49,400 nt of DNA, taken from Helochares maculicollis (taxonomy: Eukaryota > Arthropoda > Insecta > Coleoptera > Hydrophilidae). Positions 1 to 11,760 of the stretch are shown piece after piece. The notes below the pieces were generated by a model. That model saw only the letters and a list, made by a program, of their open reading frames with translations, was not told the DNA's origin and made no database searches. The stretch covers positions 1 to 49,400 of the forward strand of contig JAWQRO010000199.1 in assembly GCA_033557835.1 (NCBI GenBank), given 5' to 3'. A program made the translations under genes and the position numbers. Position 1 is the first letter of the stretch; every line of letters begins with the position of its first letter.

Positions 1-14
1 TATATATATATATT
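1..14. repeat. (TA)n microsatellite
   Basis: The window opens inside a run of alternating T and A. Its left edge lies outside the window, so the true length is unknown. Confidence 0.8.
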
Positions 15-1040
15 TAGATATGTATGCTACCGGCAAAACAGAAAGTAGCTATACTATAATACAATCTGTTTGCCTTTCAGTCAATGTTTTTATTTAATAG
101 CTCTGACACTTTTAGTTCAAAGTTCTATTTATGACAGCAAATTAAGCAAACTTAATCAATCACTAAGTTATTAGCATTCTCTTTTTAGCGTCTGTTTCTT
201 AATGACATTTTTAAGGAACGCATTGAGTTTACCAATAAATTCATCATTTACTCCAGATAAATTGTATTTCTCATAGACCACCAGATGCTCCTTCTAGGTT
301 TTCAAAATTAAATTTCAATAGATAAAATGTCTGCTCAATTCGCCTCCGCCACGACCCCTCGCCAAAGTAAAGTTTTAATTCATGAATGGAAGTCAATAAT
401 AACTCCCCAGTGATGCTCCGTAGTAAAATTCCATCTTTACAGCTCCATTTAGCCAGGCAGGGTTCGGAATCGCAGCCCTCGACTCGACTACATTGTAGAA
501 GTAATCTTTAGTCTTAATATCCACCCTAAATTGCCCTTGATTACCATAAACTTTATATACACAGTTCCTCTTTCGCATAATTCCTCTACAAATTGCCGAA
601 AATCTATAGACTAAGTACTGGAGAGTCTTTTCCGCCTCGAAACTGGGCCAAGAGGAAGCTAATTACAGTAAATAATAAGAAGAAACGAGAAGAGGAGCCG
701 ATTTTTCCTCAACAATGCGGGATGTTGCGAGAAATGGGGATGAATGGGGAGAGTTGACTTTATGTCGCCCACTCCATACCAATTTAGAACGACTTTCCCT
801 CCTTATTTATTGGGTAACAGTTTACAAGGACATGCCGAGACTCTTCTCTCTTCCTTTGAAATATGTAATCTATATATCGAGTAGCTCTTCAGGGTTTAGC
901 ATCGCACCGTTACAAAGATGTGCGCTTTTCTAAATAATATTAAAAAATCTGTTAATTCAATTAACAGTTTTTTACTCTCAATAACTCTACAACTATTCTT
1001 CCGTGGCTCTATAAATTTACAGGCAGCAAACATTAACTAT
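15..1040. other. Gene-free stretch, nothing identified
   Basis: Mixed AT-rich DNA with a GC-richer patch at about 330-760. Short reading frames exist on both strands, for example 61 codons on the minus strand at 393-578. None resembles a known family or has convincing splice or start context. I see no RNA gene, repeat or transposon end here apart from the TA run at the left edge. Confidence 0.6.
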
Positions 1041-1089
1041 GAACAAAAAATGAAACAAATTGTTGACTACCGAAAGAGTATCAGGAAAC

Positions 1090-2440
1090 AGACATTTGCC
1101 TGACAAATACCAAAATCATTTGTGAAACAATAAGAGCTCTAGGATGTAAAAACAATTGTTAGAAAAGAAGAAGGGAGAGGTGAAGCTGGCAAGAACTTAT
1201 AATGAAAAACAAGTATTAAAATTTAAGCTACTAGAGACTGATGAAATTAGATGCAGAAAATATATTGCAAAGTATCTCTAGACTAGAGAAAGGAATTATT
1301 TAATTGGATGCAGCAGGAAAGAGGAAAAGAAAATTAAGTGTTTGCTTATTACAATTAACTAATATTATAAACAATATCCTACATAGTCTTTTCGCATTGG
1401 TAAAATCACATCTAGAACAGACAAAACGGAAGCAAAAATAACAAGCCGGCTGTTATTTAAACAGTAAAACTAACAGACACATATATCAATTGAATATGAT
1501 AAGTTTACACCCTTTAACAGAAAGGCCAAAAATAAACTGTTCGGGTGAGGTTTTTTATTGAAAGCAAAATTAAAAGATTCTGTATGTCGTGTATATGTTG
1601 ACATCCTTCTGCAAGAAGAATGTGCTGGTTGTGTTAAAGGGCAAAATATCGAAACATTCTTACTGAATATAATCTAAGTAAAGATTAGTACATCAAAACA
1701 AAGCTACTGGTCTACTATCAGCTACAGGCTCTGATAAATAATCTTCCAAGTTTAACTTTCAAAAACTGAAAAAATATATGCAGATATATCACCGGGGAAA
1801 AAGCAAACATCATACCTCAAATAAAAACAATAAGCTTCTAAACAACTACGCGATTGAACAAACTATGAAAAGGATATAAACAAGGCAACTTAAATTTCGC
1901 CAAATGGTGGAATTGAAACTCTTATTGATAAAAAATAAGCTTTTTCATTGTTGTTCATAACATGAAAAACTACTGACGAATTGGTAGCAGCAGCGGAATT
2001 ATTTCATGGTGGTACCGACAGAGCAGGTTAACTAGTCCGCCCAGAAAAAAAATCAAAATAACAAAATATAAACTGGTTTCTACTTAAGTAAAATAAGAAA
2101 TGATTAGGAAATGATAGCTGTATTAGATACTTAGAGCTATAATACTCAGCCATCGAAATTAGTGAAAGAATAACTATCATTTTACGAAAGATAAAGAATA
2201 GTATAAAATAGAAGACGCAGTAAAAACGTTTAAAGGCAATAGCAGTTCAAGACAAACTGGAATTTCAGGCGAGATGCTGAGAGTAGCAAAACTAATGTCA
2301 TCAATATCATTAGAAAAATATGGAAACGTCAGAAATTAGCAAAGAAATTGAAAAATGCAGTGATAGGCATTGCTCACAAAAACGCGATTTGGTCAACTTT
2401 CACAACTTTAATGGTATAGGGATTTTACATTAGCCCTTAA
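1090..2440 (+). pseudogene. Probable decayed LINE (non-LTR retrotransposon) reverse-transcriptase region
   Basis: The plus strand is strikingly A-rich across this stretch, as decayed LINE coding strands often are. Two overlapping frames give blocks in the order expected of the N-terminal part of a LINE reverse transcriptase. At 2211-2336 the reading contains AVKTFKGN followed by GISGEML, which fits the family pattern 'A-I-x-x-L-K-x-x-K-A-P-G-x-D-G-I-x-x-E-M-L'. At about 2304-2421, in another frame, it contains IIRKIWKRQKLAKKLKNAV then HKN, fitting 'I-W-x-x-E-x-L-P-x-x-W-x-x-A-x-I-x-P-I-H-K-K-G'. The reading then dissolves before any catalytic Y/F-A-D-D box. The A-rich DNA upstream (1090-2200) would be its linker or endonuclease region, but I cannot recognise domains there. 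In-frame stops and frameshifts show it is dead. The clade is not assignable, and other A-rich coding remnants are possible. Confidence 0.45.
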
Positions 2441-2639
2441 TTCTGTAGGTTTTATTGGATTAGTGAACAAGTTTCAAGCATGTTGACGATATATCTGCCA
2501 ATTAAAGGTGTTCTCTTGCTTAACTCTTTTATGTAAAAATAGTATTGATCATTTAGGTTTTAAAATTCATATTGATAAAGCAGTGCGTTTGCGTTTTTAA
2601 CAAACCAGTCTGATGACAGTAACTTGCAAGATAACCCAG

Positions 2640-3210
2640 AAAGAAATCAAGTATATAATTGTCACGTCTGTACACTTTGTCAGCTATCTTGGACGCTTCA
2701 AACATCAAGAGAAAGGTCATAAACCTGTGAAAAGTAGCTAGATTGGTCTCCTACAATCCTGATTTCTGAATAATTTCATCGCTAGGGATGAATTGTGGGT
2801 TCTCCCTTGAAAGCAAAAAATAAATTGGTTTTTATCAGAAGTTTTAGCAAAAGAATCAAAGAAACTTTTGCACTGTGAAGAGAAAATGTGGTATCATCCA
2901 TTGTGAAATTATCTTAAATGTTAGTAAAAGGATGACGATCAATATTAATGACAAGCGGTAATTCTATAAAGAGGTTTATCTCGCACAACTTAACCGCCTT
3001 CATATTGTAATTGATGTGAAAATATTCTTAAAATTAACCATATCGCCTTTCACAACGATAATGTTCGTCCACAGGTTGAGTACCGCGTAGTCAAATGTTT
3101 ACGTCCACTTGGTTAACGATGCCCAAGCATGAATTACTACCGAGTGGCGAAATTTTTTTGGCCGTGAAGTCTAACACTTCCTTAGCTAATGAGATGCAGT
3201 AATTGAAGTA
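2640..3210 (+). pseudogene. Decayed mariner transposase (cecropia/Hsmar1-like type)
   Basis: Mariner transposases are DDD cut-and-paste enzymes. A run at 2763-2807 reads FLNNFIARDELWVL, matching the family's first catalytic block (F-L-x-R-I-V-T-x-D-E-K-W-V-L), with the Asp at 2787-2789. Further on the reading contains GIIHCEI and YLAQLNRLH (about 2975-3007), as in the block just before the second Asp. At 3048-3074 it reads FHNDNVRPQ, matching H-D-N-A-R-P-H, with Asp at 3057-3059. The two aspartates are 90 codons apart, against about 93 in Mos1. Downstream, PSGEIFL around 3140-3160 may be the third block (P-S-D-Y-x-L-F) with Gly in place of Asp and a short deletion. Stops interrupt every block. 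No TIRs were found. The sequence upstream to about 2500 may hold its N-terminus. Subfamily is inferred from motif style only. Confidence 0.65.
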
Positions 3211-4030
3211 GACAGTGACTATTATTCATAATAATCATTAAAGATGATAAATGCTTGATCTTTATGCTGCACTTCTTCATTATGAATATTTTTTAAAAAA
3301 CACTTGTCTGTTATTCACTAATCATTCTATTTGAAAAGTGATAGGTATAATAGATATGTTTCTTCTGTTAGTAAAAAAGAGCAAGTAAAACAATTTTAAA
3401 TCTCTATTAACATTAATCAGGTGCATAAATTCATAATATTTTATTAAAACATTCAAAACATGGAAAGGTTTGACTCCTGACTCATGACTCATGGAAAAAT
3501 GATTGCTTATAACAACCTAATGCGTAAACAGTTTTGGTCGCAATGTGATGAAAGAAAATTGCTTAAACAAAGAAATGGGAGAGCATCAGTGAAGTTAGTT
3601 TTAAGTGTCGTACTTTTTGTAAGTTCACAATTAATTTTAATGGGTCATACAAATTTTTTGAAGCTAAGAAAGTGCTGGTTTTGTGCTTCTTAAGTGTCAA
3701 CACATTCAAATTCGTATATGATGTTCCTCGTTGTCAATTTTTTTGATACGTTGATTTAAAAAAAATAAAAGGATGGAGATTGTAGTTCATAAAGTAAAAT
3801 TGTACAGTGGTCATCTACATTTGCGAACATAAAGATTTTAACTCATTTTCAACAATGCTTGTTAAATCCTCTCTTTAAATAATATGTTCTAAATACTTTT
3901 TTACTAATTAATAATTAAATCGTAATTAACTGTTCCTACATTTTCTGTTGGCTTGTTTTATATGCAAAATTTAAAAGCTTAAAATCTAATAATGTTCGGG
4001 AATAATGAATAGATGGCAAAACAAGTTACC
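3211..4030. other. AT-rich stretch, nothing identified
   Basis: AT-rich DNA with a 69-codon open frame at 3484-3693 that resembles nothing I know. No repeats or RNA genes were seen. The first part may contain the eroded 3' end of the preceding mariner relic. Confidence 0.5.
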
Positions 4031-5440
4031 GTTCTCTTTTTCGTACTCATCATTCACATACTGTTCAACCATTTCCTCCTCCATATTTCTGCCTAATAAC
4101 TCGATTTTTACGAACAAAAGCAAACGAGGAGATATCACCTCCACGTCTCGTCGCCGTCGCCAAAGGAAATAAACGGAAATTGTCTGAAAAGCGCATGCAG
4201 TTTCCGGTTGATCGCCGTTTAAAGCCACGTTTTCATATTTCAGGAGCGCTTATTTGCATGCAAATCTACAAGGACGGCCCAATTTGTGAAACGATAAACT
4301 ATTAGTCATGGAGAAATTGCAAAATGCAAATGTCGCAGATAGGAGTAGTAAGACGCATATACATACCTACTTAATATTCCATTTTCTTACAATTTCCACT
4401 AAATATGACAAATATGATGCGCCCGTAAAAATCCAAATTTTATTAGTGCAAGTCAGCGCAGCGCTGTTAAGTAACCAATTTCGCAGGAATTCTCTGCAAT
4501 TTTTAGTTGCAAATGATACAAGAATCTTAAAGCTTAAACCGCAAATTCTATGTAAAACTTTGAAGAATGTTTCGCTGCATCTGGGAAACGATTGTATTGC
4601 ATCAAAGCTTTTCTTTTACTTAATTTCCAGGACAAACCCAACAAAAAGGATTTATGCCTGTTTACGCCAGTAAGCCCACATAAATTTCCACCCTGTAATA
4701 TATTCAACTGGGTTAGTCGTAAATTCAATTTGGCTGCAAGCAAGGCCTACTCAATACACAAATGGTGTTTATAGGCAGGCAATCCATTGATCACAAACGG
4801 AAATATACATTCCAATTTTCGCTAATGTGAATTTATTATTCTGCTGCGCGTTCACCAACAAAAAACTACCCCCGAAGAGTGAGGCAGACTGGCTCGGGAA
4901 GGATTACAATTTTCGCGTCCTTTTTTCCTCGGCCAGGATTAGCAAGTAGTCCTGGCACCCTGGCAACGAAACTCGACAAAACCATAACCCCGAACCTTCT
5001 TGACCCCGATTTATCTCCGGGAAAATCTTGAAGCCATCATCGCCAGAGCACAACATCCCTCGACGAGCCCCTGCGCGGGAAGTCTTAAGAATTACGAGTT
5101 ATTCAAATAAGTTTTTAATCACTTATGCTCACCTAGCGATAAGGGCCTCGCGAAAAAAGAGCTTCCCCCTCGGTTGGTCGTGACAAATAGCCAACTTTTT
5201 GTCGGCATAAACACGCTAGAATCTGGCCGCTTTGTGTTGTGTTTGTCACAGGCCACTCGTCGACTGGATATTTATTGTCGGCCGAGAGATTTATTTCTCT
5301 GTGGGCCGCGGTTTTTTTTAATATCATCCGGCCGAAACCTCAGCCGCTGCCGAAAAACCAAACGAAGAAGTGAATTAATGACAAATTATGAGACGGACGC
5401 GTCGCTTCTTGTCTTCTGATAAAAATCGCAATAAGTCTAC
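4031..5440. other. Moderate-GC island (candidate conserved noncoding DNA)
   Basis: This block is visibly richer in G+C and CpG than its flanks, with an abrupt return to AT-rich DNA on both sides. It holds a 121-codon open frame (4308-4673, +) and shorter frames on both strands, but none has recognisable domains. A palindromic POU-type octamer site lies at 4252-4265. An insect regulatory element or an unrecognised exon are both possible. The call rests on composition only. Confidence 0.4.
4252..4265. promoter_or_regulatory. Palindromic POU octamer-like site
   Basis: The 14-bp perfect palindrome ATTTGCATGCAAAT contains the octamer ATTTGCAT on both strands, overlapping in the middle. Octamers are bound by POU-domain factors (Oct, Pdm/nubbin, Vvl). 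A 14-bp palindrome is expected a few times by chance in 49 kb, so the site is suggestive only because of its motif and its place in a GC-richer island. Confidence 0.25.
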
Positions 5441-7390
5441 TCGCCTCTTGATGTTTGCGTGGGAGTTAAGAGAAAGCTTTGGAGACCGCATAAAACTGCA
5501 TGTTCTGGTATATCACCTAAATGGTTTAGCTGAGGCCATCTACATCATGTTAGTTAATTTTGTAATAGTTTTGATTTTATATCGTCACCTAGAATATAGG
5601 TTTATACTTGGATTCTACTACAACAGTTATTGTGATTTATATGTATAGTAGAGATATTGCATTTAATGTGAGATCTGGATTGTTCCTTCTCAGCCTGCCA
5701 TATAGATTTAAAGTAATTTAAACTGCATCCTGAGTCGTTAGCTTTAAATAATTATTGTAGGCTAATACATCTCAGTACATGTTTTGGAAAAGTTTGACTA
5801 AGATATATAATGCTGATTAAAATTAAGATCCTGATCAGTTTCATTAGCAATAATTTACTACGTAGGCGCCGATAAAGCTTAACTTTCGTATAAGTAAAAT
5901 TTTTAATTATTGAAATAATTCTTATATTTTCTATACTGTCATAAAATTCATTACCTAAAGCAGTAGCTTACTTTAAAAAGTGGACCAAATATGCAAGTAT
6001 TCATAGAATAAATTTGATCGATTTAGATGTTAGACTTCTTGAGTTTTCATTCCCCAACTAAGACTGATCGTCGAATTATGTTGAGCCTATATAGGCTTCG
6101 AATTTCAAATACCGACAAAATGTATGCTCAGGAAACCATCACGTGGGTTTTAACTGGCTTTGCATGAAGTTTTTTGTTGATGGTTAACCATTTTTTTTTG
6201 ATGAAGCTGTAACATTTTTATCAAGTTCTTTTCGTTGTGTTAGTAATAATAAATGAAAAAATTTATCTTTGGCGTAGTAGATAGAAGCTGAACATATTTA
6301 CACTATTTAGGTAGTTGGCTATACAGCCCAAAATGTCTGGTTTTCAAACAACTTTCGGTTATTTTATGCAAAATGACCAGCAAATCATTATAAATTATAT
6401 TTCGTGTTTATTTTATGGGTGCACTTTTACACTTATGTCAATATTTTTATAACAAATATTATACTAATAGTTGCAAAGCTTTTCTATGCAAAGTTTTGCT
6501 TTAATTTACTTAGATTTGCAAGAATTATGCAAAAAAGTCGATAACAGTTGTATAAAAAACTGGGTTCTTTCTTATAAAAAACATGAAAAATGCCACTAGG
6601 TCTAAAACGTGGAAGGCCAAAGAAATAATGTGATAGTTACAAGCACAAATCGTCTTAACTATTACTATTTGTATTCTTACTTAGTAAATATTCGATTTTT
6701 TTACAACTATATTAGAAATGTAATAATATTTGCAGTACACCATTTTAAGTATTGCTTATTTTAGACCAAAATATACAAACAGAAATTGATGTTTCAGCCA
6801 TTTGTGTAAGTATTTTTTTTTTTAAATAAAACGTTACTACATTAACCATATACTGTTTAGTGGTACGTTTATTATCCCATTATTGTAAAATAACTCAGTA
6901 TTAAATTAAATAAAAGACAAAAATCGTTTTATAAGTTTGTCATAGTCGCAAATTTATGATAAATGTGGCTGCTGCTGTGATAGAGTTATCGCTTTTTTAT
7001 GCAGACAATCCCTCAAAATTCTTTGGAAACTGAAAAATGTCCAATATTTTCATATTATTGGGTAGCTTCCTCTGAGTGAGTACACGAGAAGTGGTTTTTA
7101 TTTTTGGTAGCTAAAATAGGTGTAAAAATTATAAAAGTTTAATTTCTCAAACATAACATATTTTAAAACCTGAAAAAGCAACTTTTACAGTAATAACTTT
7201 ACATATTTATTTTGATGCGTTTTGGTAAGCTCAGATTTTAAACATTTTGTTCTTATAATTAGTACTTGGCGTTGATTTTACACTTCATTAATCTAATCTT
7301 TGATGGACTTAAGTCAATAATTGCGCGTTTCTCGCAAATATTGTATAATCTAAAAATATTGCAACATGAATTTCATTCAGTCTGTATGAA
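5441..7390. other. AT-rich desert, nothing identified
   Basis: Long AT-rich interval with no convincing coding, RNA or transposon signal on either strand. It includes a chance-level 14-bp palindrome at 6084-6097. Confidence 0.5.
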
Positions 7391-8740
7391 TGTTTAAGGG
7401 AGCCGCGAAAAATTGACACGGAGTATTCGAAGGTACATTTGAGGCCAGCTGATTTGCAATACGTATATTTGTTGTTTCAATTCGAAATTTATACCGAAGA
7501 TCGTCGAAGTGCAGAGGAAGCTCTACAGCGGCAAACATGAAAATTCCAATTAATATTTCAGATAGAATTCCTGGAAATGTGGAGGGTGAGTTTTAGAGAG
7601 AGCTGCCTGGCTGCCTATTCAGGCCGGGGTCATGTTCGGGAGCCAGATTGATTCAGAGAATCCGTTGTAACACCACTGTAAACACGGATGAGGAGGGTGC
7701 GGGACCTAAGGGGGCGAAGCGAGGCGAGGGTAAAATTCACGCTGATTTCGAAGCCCCGGATCTAATGCAACCCTGCCGTACCCGGAAAGTACGTCCGATA
7801 ATCGACTGCGAAGCCTTTTAAAAATTTATAGCAACCACGCACGCCACGCGATAATCTACAAATTCTGGCAATTATTGACTCGTATTTAACAATTTAACCG
7901 CCCCATTTCGATAAATCACTTTACTATAAGGGATTAGAAAAATTGATTCCCAGCACCTGGAAAACCCCTATTTAAAAATTAATGGGGCCTAAATTCCAGC
8001 TTCGCCCTGATGGAAATCATGGTATAACTTTGGAAAGGAAATCAAAAAAGCTGATTACGCTTATTTTGTGAGGTATATGGAAAGGAGCCTTTCCCCTGTT
8101 TTCACCCCTTAATATCCACAAGGCAGGCTGCGTTCGCATAAAAATATTTACGAGCTGAGCCCGCGGTGTTCGACTTTAGCAGTTTTCCCAAAAAAATCAG
8201 AGTCGCTCGCTAGCTGTATTATATAAAGCATAGCCACACATGACTTGGTTGTAATAGCTCTGCGAACGGTTGACGCTTTTTTTACAGCCCCCGCCCCCTC
8301 GGTTTTAGCCGGTTCGCCCCCATTCGCAAGGCATTATCGCAAGCTGTCGCGATATGGTTATTTCTATCTATATCTATCCGAGAGCGTTTTGGGCTTCTGT
8401 TTATGTTTTGGCGCGATGTTTTGGAAACTTCCACCCCCGCACTAAACGAGTTGAGAAGATTGATGGAGCCCCGTTCATCCCTCTGTTTATCTAATAATAC
8501 GTCTTATTCAATTTTTGACTTTGACTGCCTCTCCGCTAGCGCCGTGCCCGCCGACGCTGAGTCGCTCCCAACGCCCTAGAAAATGCTTATGTAATTTTTA
8601 AAATGCTTATGCATATTTATCAGCTCGATGCGAGTAGGGCGGATGAAGTGCAACCTTAAGGATTGTATGTTTTATCCACTTTGCCCTGGTTTTATTTGGA
8701 GCATGAGCGCAGTGAAATGGCGGTGATGGTTTGGCTTTAC
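7391..8740. other. Moderate-GC island (candidate conserved noncoding DNA)
   Basis: A GC- and CpG-richer block with G-rich runs near 7690-7730 and a C-rich stretch near 8290-8320. The 12-mer AAAATGCTTATG occurs twice within 8580-8615, the second copy running into TATGCATATTTAT. The longest open frame (66 codons, 8245-8445, +) shows no family features. Assigned on composition only. Confidence 0.4.
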
Positions 8741-9849
8741 TAGCCGAGTAAAATTAAATGTATTGTTTTATTAGTTCTAGTATCGAGTACATGTATTTGG
8801 AATATTTGAAGTTAAACTTGTTAAACAGAAAAAGTGCGTTGTTCTTTACACTCAGGTCTAGTTTAATTAAAATATATTAAATAATTAAAAAATGTTGTAC
8901 TATATATGTAAGTCTTAATTTGACTTTCTCTTTGGGTATTCTAACATTTTTGCATCGCGCTTTGGTCTTTATCGGGTTATTATTTACCTTATTAGAAAAA
9001 TATATGACACTATAGATAAGGATAGAATTGAATACAAAATAATGTTTGATTAGTGACAAAAGTAAAATATATTTTAGTAAAGCTTCAAAATATTATATAA
9101 ATAACATAAAATAATCTTTATCTTAAAGGAATCATATGGGATAATTGGTTCGTTTCACTAATTTAGAAAAATAGACAGGACACAAAAGGTTAATCCACGA
9201 TTCGACTTTTATTGCACTACAAAATTTTAAAGTTATATGTATATTATAAATGTTAATAACTAAAATTTATATTTATAATGAAAAATTATTTTTAACAGTT
9301 TTTATATTTGTGGTAAATTTTCTGGCTTACAAATATGCAGCTAACATGGATTTTCAATTTAGAACCATTAGTTCATCAATATGTACTGGGCAAAATATTA
9401 ATAAATTCCTGTCTTATAATATTAAAACTTATTATGCGCACTAGAAATATATAAACTTTAATTCCATTAAAACAATTAGGAAATTCAAATATATTCTTAA
9501 ATTATTAAAATGAAGAGAAATTAATATACTGTACATAAGTACTGACCAAATTATGGTTAATGTTTTTCAAAAATAGTTTAATTAGATCAATATTAGAAAA
9601 AAACTCTCACAGTTAAAATGAATCTCTTTTTAAAAAATCATATTGTTGGCGTTATTATTCATATTGCATATAATAATACAATAAAATATAACATGGTTGC
9701 ATATCTAATAAAAGTGTAAGTTTCATTTTTGTTAATAATTACTGGGAATTGAACTGCTCTTTTGAGTTTACATATCAGAAATGTTTCATTAAATTTCTTA
9801 TATTGAAAATTATAATTTACATTTGCTTACATGTAAAAGTTATAGAAAG
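8741..9849. other. AT-rich desert, nothing identified
   Basis: Very AT-rich DNA with only short open frames rich in Ile, Asn, Lys and Tyr, as expected of random AT-rich sequence. No structural element recognised. Confidence 0.5.
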
Positions 9850-10690
9850 TATTTTATTTAAAGTATTACATTTTTGTGGAAAACGAACAATTTATATATT
9901 TTAGTAGAATTTTGTAAAATGTAAAGCGTTGTTCAAAACATACATATCCCACCGGTACAAATTAGGAATACTCTGATAGAGCTTTGCTAGGTAAATAAGC
10001 CGCTTGCGCTGGTACAAGGCAACTAATATCCCTAGTTGGTTTATTGACCGCTTAGACTGTGTGTTTTATCTTTTATCATGGGCCAAAATTTCTTGGCCAA
10101 ATGTTTATTCTTGGTAGCCTTCAGTAGCATTCAGCATTATGAGCTACATAAGGCCAAAGAAACCTTTAAACGTTAGATTTAAGAAGCTCATAATAGATAG
10201 TATTCTTCTGGTCCCACTAACCATTAAGTATTGACTTCAGTACGCCGTGATCTTCGTAGCCAATACTACTAGAAATGTATCAATTTGTCATTAGCAATCA
10301 ATTCCATAGAGAACATATTTTAATTTTTACTCGATGAGTTGTTCAGATCTCCTGCTGCCTTTTATTCAATTGACCTCGAACCATTTTGTCAAACTTTTGG
10401 ATCCATCCAATTGCTTTCAAACGCCTGGCTTCAGCTTCTCGCATCGCATTTATTAGATCTGCATTTTTGAATCAGCCTCATTTAACAGAGCTTGTAATTT
10501 CGCTCTTTGCAGCTTCTTGGTTCCCCATTCTTCGTTTTTCCTGCCAAAACCGCCGGTTTGAATTTCTTAATCCAACCAAACTGATTGGTGACTTGCCAAG
10601 AGCATGCATTATTCAATTTATGACAAAAATTTGTTAAAATTTTATAACATTTTTTTAAATGATTCCAAAAACATATCAATTTTGTTCTAA
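9850..10690 (-). pseudogene. Decayed mariner transposase (mauritiana/Mos1-like)
   Basis: Reading the minus strand in shifting frames recovers the Mos1-type block order. At about 10560-10610 it gives FGWIKKFK (family C-x-x-W-F-x-x-F-K-S-G). It continues with KLQRAKLQALLNEADSKMQ (family D-A-E-L-Q-A-L-L-D-E-D). Then comes ARRLKAIGWIQKFDK and QLNKRQQE (family L-x-x-M-G-K-I-Q-K ... E-L-N-E-R-Q). A segment WDQKNTIYYELLKSN matches W-W-D-Q-x-G-V-I-Y-Y-E-L-L-K. The second catalytic Asp codon survives as His-Asp (complement of 10075-10077), and the third site reads LSEY, with Glu replacing Asp (complement of 9971-9973). Their spacing is 104 nt, one base short of the 105 nt of a DD34D enzyme. EQRF near 9920-9938 continues the C-terminus. 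The first catalytic block is missing, apparently by deletion. No TIRs were found. Confidence 0.75.
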
Positions 10691-11230
10691 AAAAGTAGTT
10701 TCCTGGAAAAAACTCGATATTTTCAGCGCTATGACGAAATTATATTGTTGTTTAAAGTTTGCATTGCTATAAATTGAAAGTTTTTGATAAGTGTATATAT
10801 AAGAAAACGGGGCCAAAATGTTGACAGCTAGATGTATGTGTGAGAATATATCTGTTCAGTATTAATAGATCAGATAATCAAGCAAATAGAGATCAAACAA
10901 TTTATAAATACATCCCCTCTTTGTGCCAGAGAGTCATACGAAAAGTCCTTTATTATTAAAATCTATTTGCTTAGTCAGAGTAAAAAATCTAAATGAAAGG
11001 CATTCAATATTCGACACAAAAAGTATTATTTTACTGTCTGTACGTAGATCAATTTGAAAGCCCTTCATTATTTGTAGAAGTGAAAAGTTAACGATATTTT
11101 AGGTATGAATCAATCCGTAACTCATAATTTACTACAGAGAAGCGATGTTCATTTTGAAGTCTTGCAGTTTTAGCATGATCTAAATAATGCCCCACAAAAA
11201 TGTTGCTTGTTTTCCTCACTTTGCTTTAGC
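10691..11230. other. AT-rich stretch, nothing identified
   Basis: AT-rich DNA. It may hold the eroded N-terminal end and 5' TIR of the mauritiana-like relic to its left, but I could not recognise either. Confidence 0.45.
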
Positions 11231-11760
11231 TTTATTACAGTGAGTGTATCCAAGGAAGCCGTGGAGGCCAAGCAGCTCGAGTGCAGATGAGAAAAGAGAG
11301 CAGAAAAAAGCGAATTATTTGGTCGTAATTCACGCTCGTGCGACTCGTACAGAAAGAACGCATCTGCATCCAGTCGTAGTAAATTCTCTTTTCCCAGCTA
11401 GAAGCAATGTTAAAGCTGGCACAGTGTTAGCTACACCTATATATCGACAGATCCAGAAGCTCCAGCAGCCGACAACCAGCCAGCCGCATCAAGCAAGCAC
11501 GGAACCCCTCACGAGCCACCCCCGGATTTGAACCGATCGGTTCTGAATGCCGCGTGTATATCCGCACTTAAATCGGATCCATTCAATCAGCGCTAACTAC
11601 GATCGGTGCCGGCGATTGATTTAGTGCTCCATGGCATCGCGTGGCGCAAATACACACCACCATTCGGCAATTGTCCCCATTTTATCTATTGTTCGTCAGA
11701 TTAGGGGCTGTAAGTGCGCGTGTTGCTGCTGTATTTCCATGCATGCGTGTAGATAAATAT
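11231..11760. other. Moderate-GC island with a 95-codon open frame
   Basis: GC-richer block. A 95-codon frame (11244-11531, +) rich in Ser, Thr, Pro and Gln runs through it but matches no family I know and lacks a clear exon context. A perfect 14-bp palindrome, GAACCGATCGGTTC, lies at 11530-11543, which is at chance expectation. A candidate for conserved noncoding DNA or an unrecognised exon. Confidence 0.35.

Noticed and set aside
461..490. GGTTCGGAATC resembles a tRNA T-arm
   Set aside because: No acceptor, D or anticodon arm can be drawn around it.
4308..4673. 121-codon open frame on the plus strand
   Set aside because: Among the longest non-transposon frames, but it has no recognisable domain, an Ile/Leu/Lys/Asn-rich composition and overlapping frames on both strands. 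It is not enough to call a gene.
6084..6097. Perfect 14-bp palindrome AGCCTATATAGGCT
   Set aside because: About three such palindromes are expected in 49 kb. There is no supporting context.
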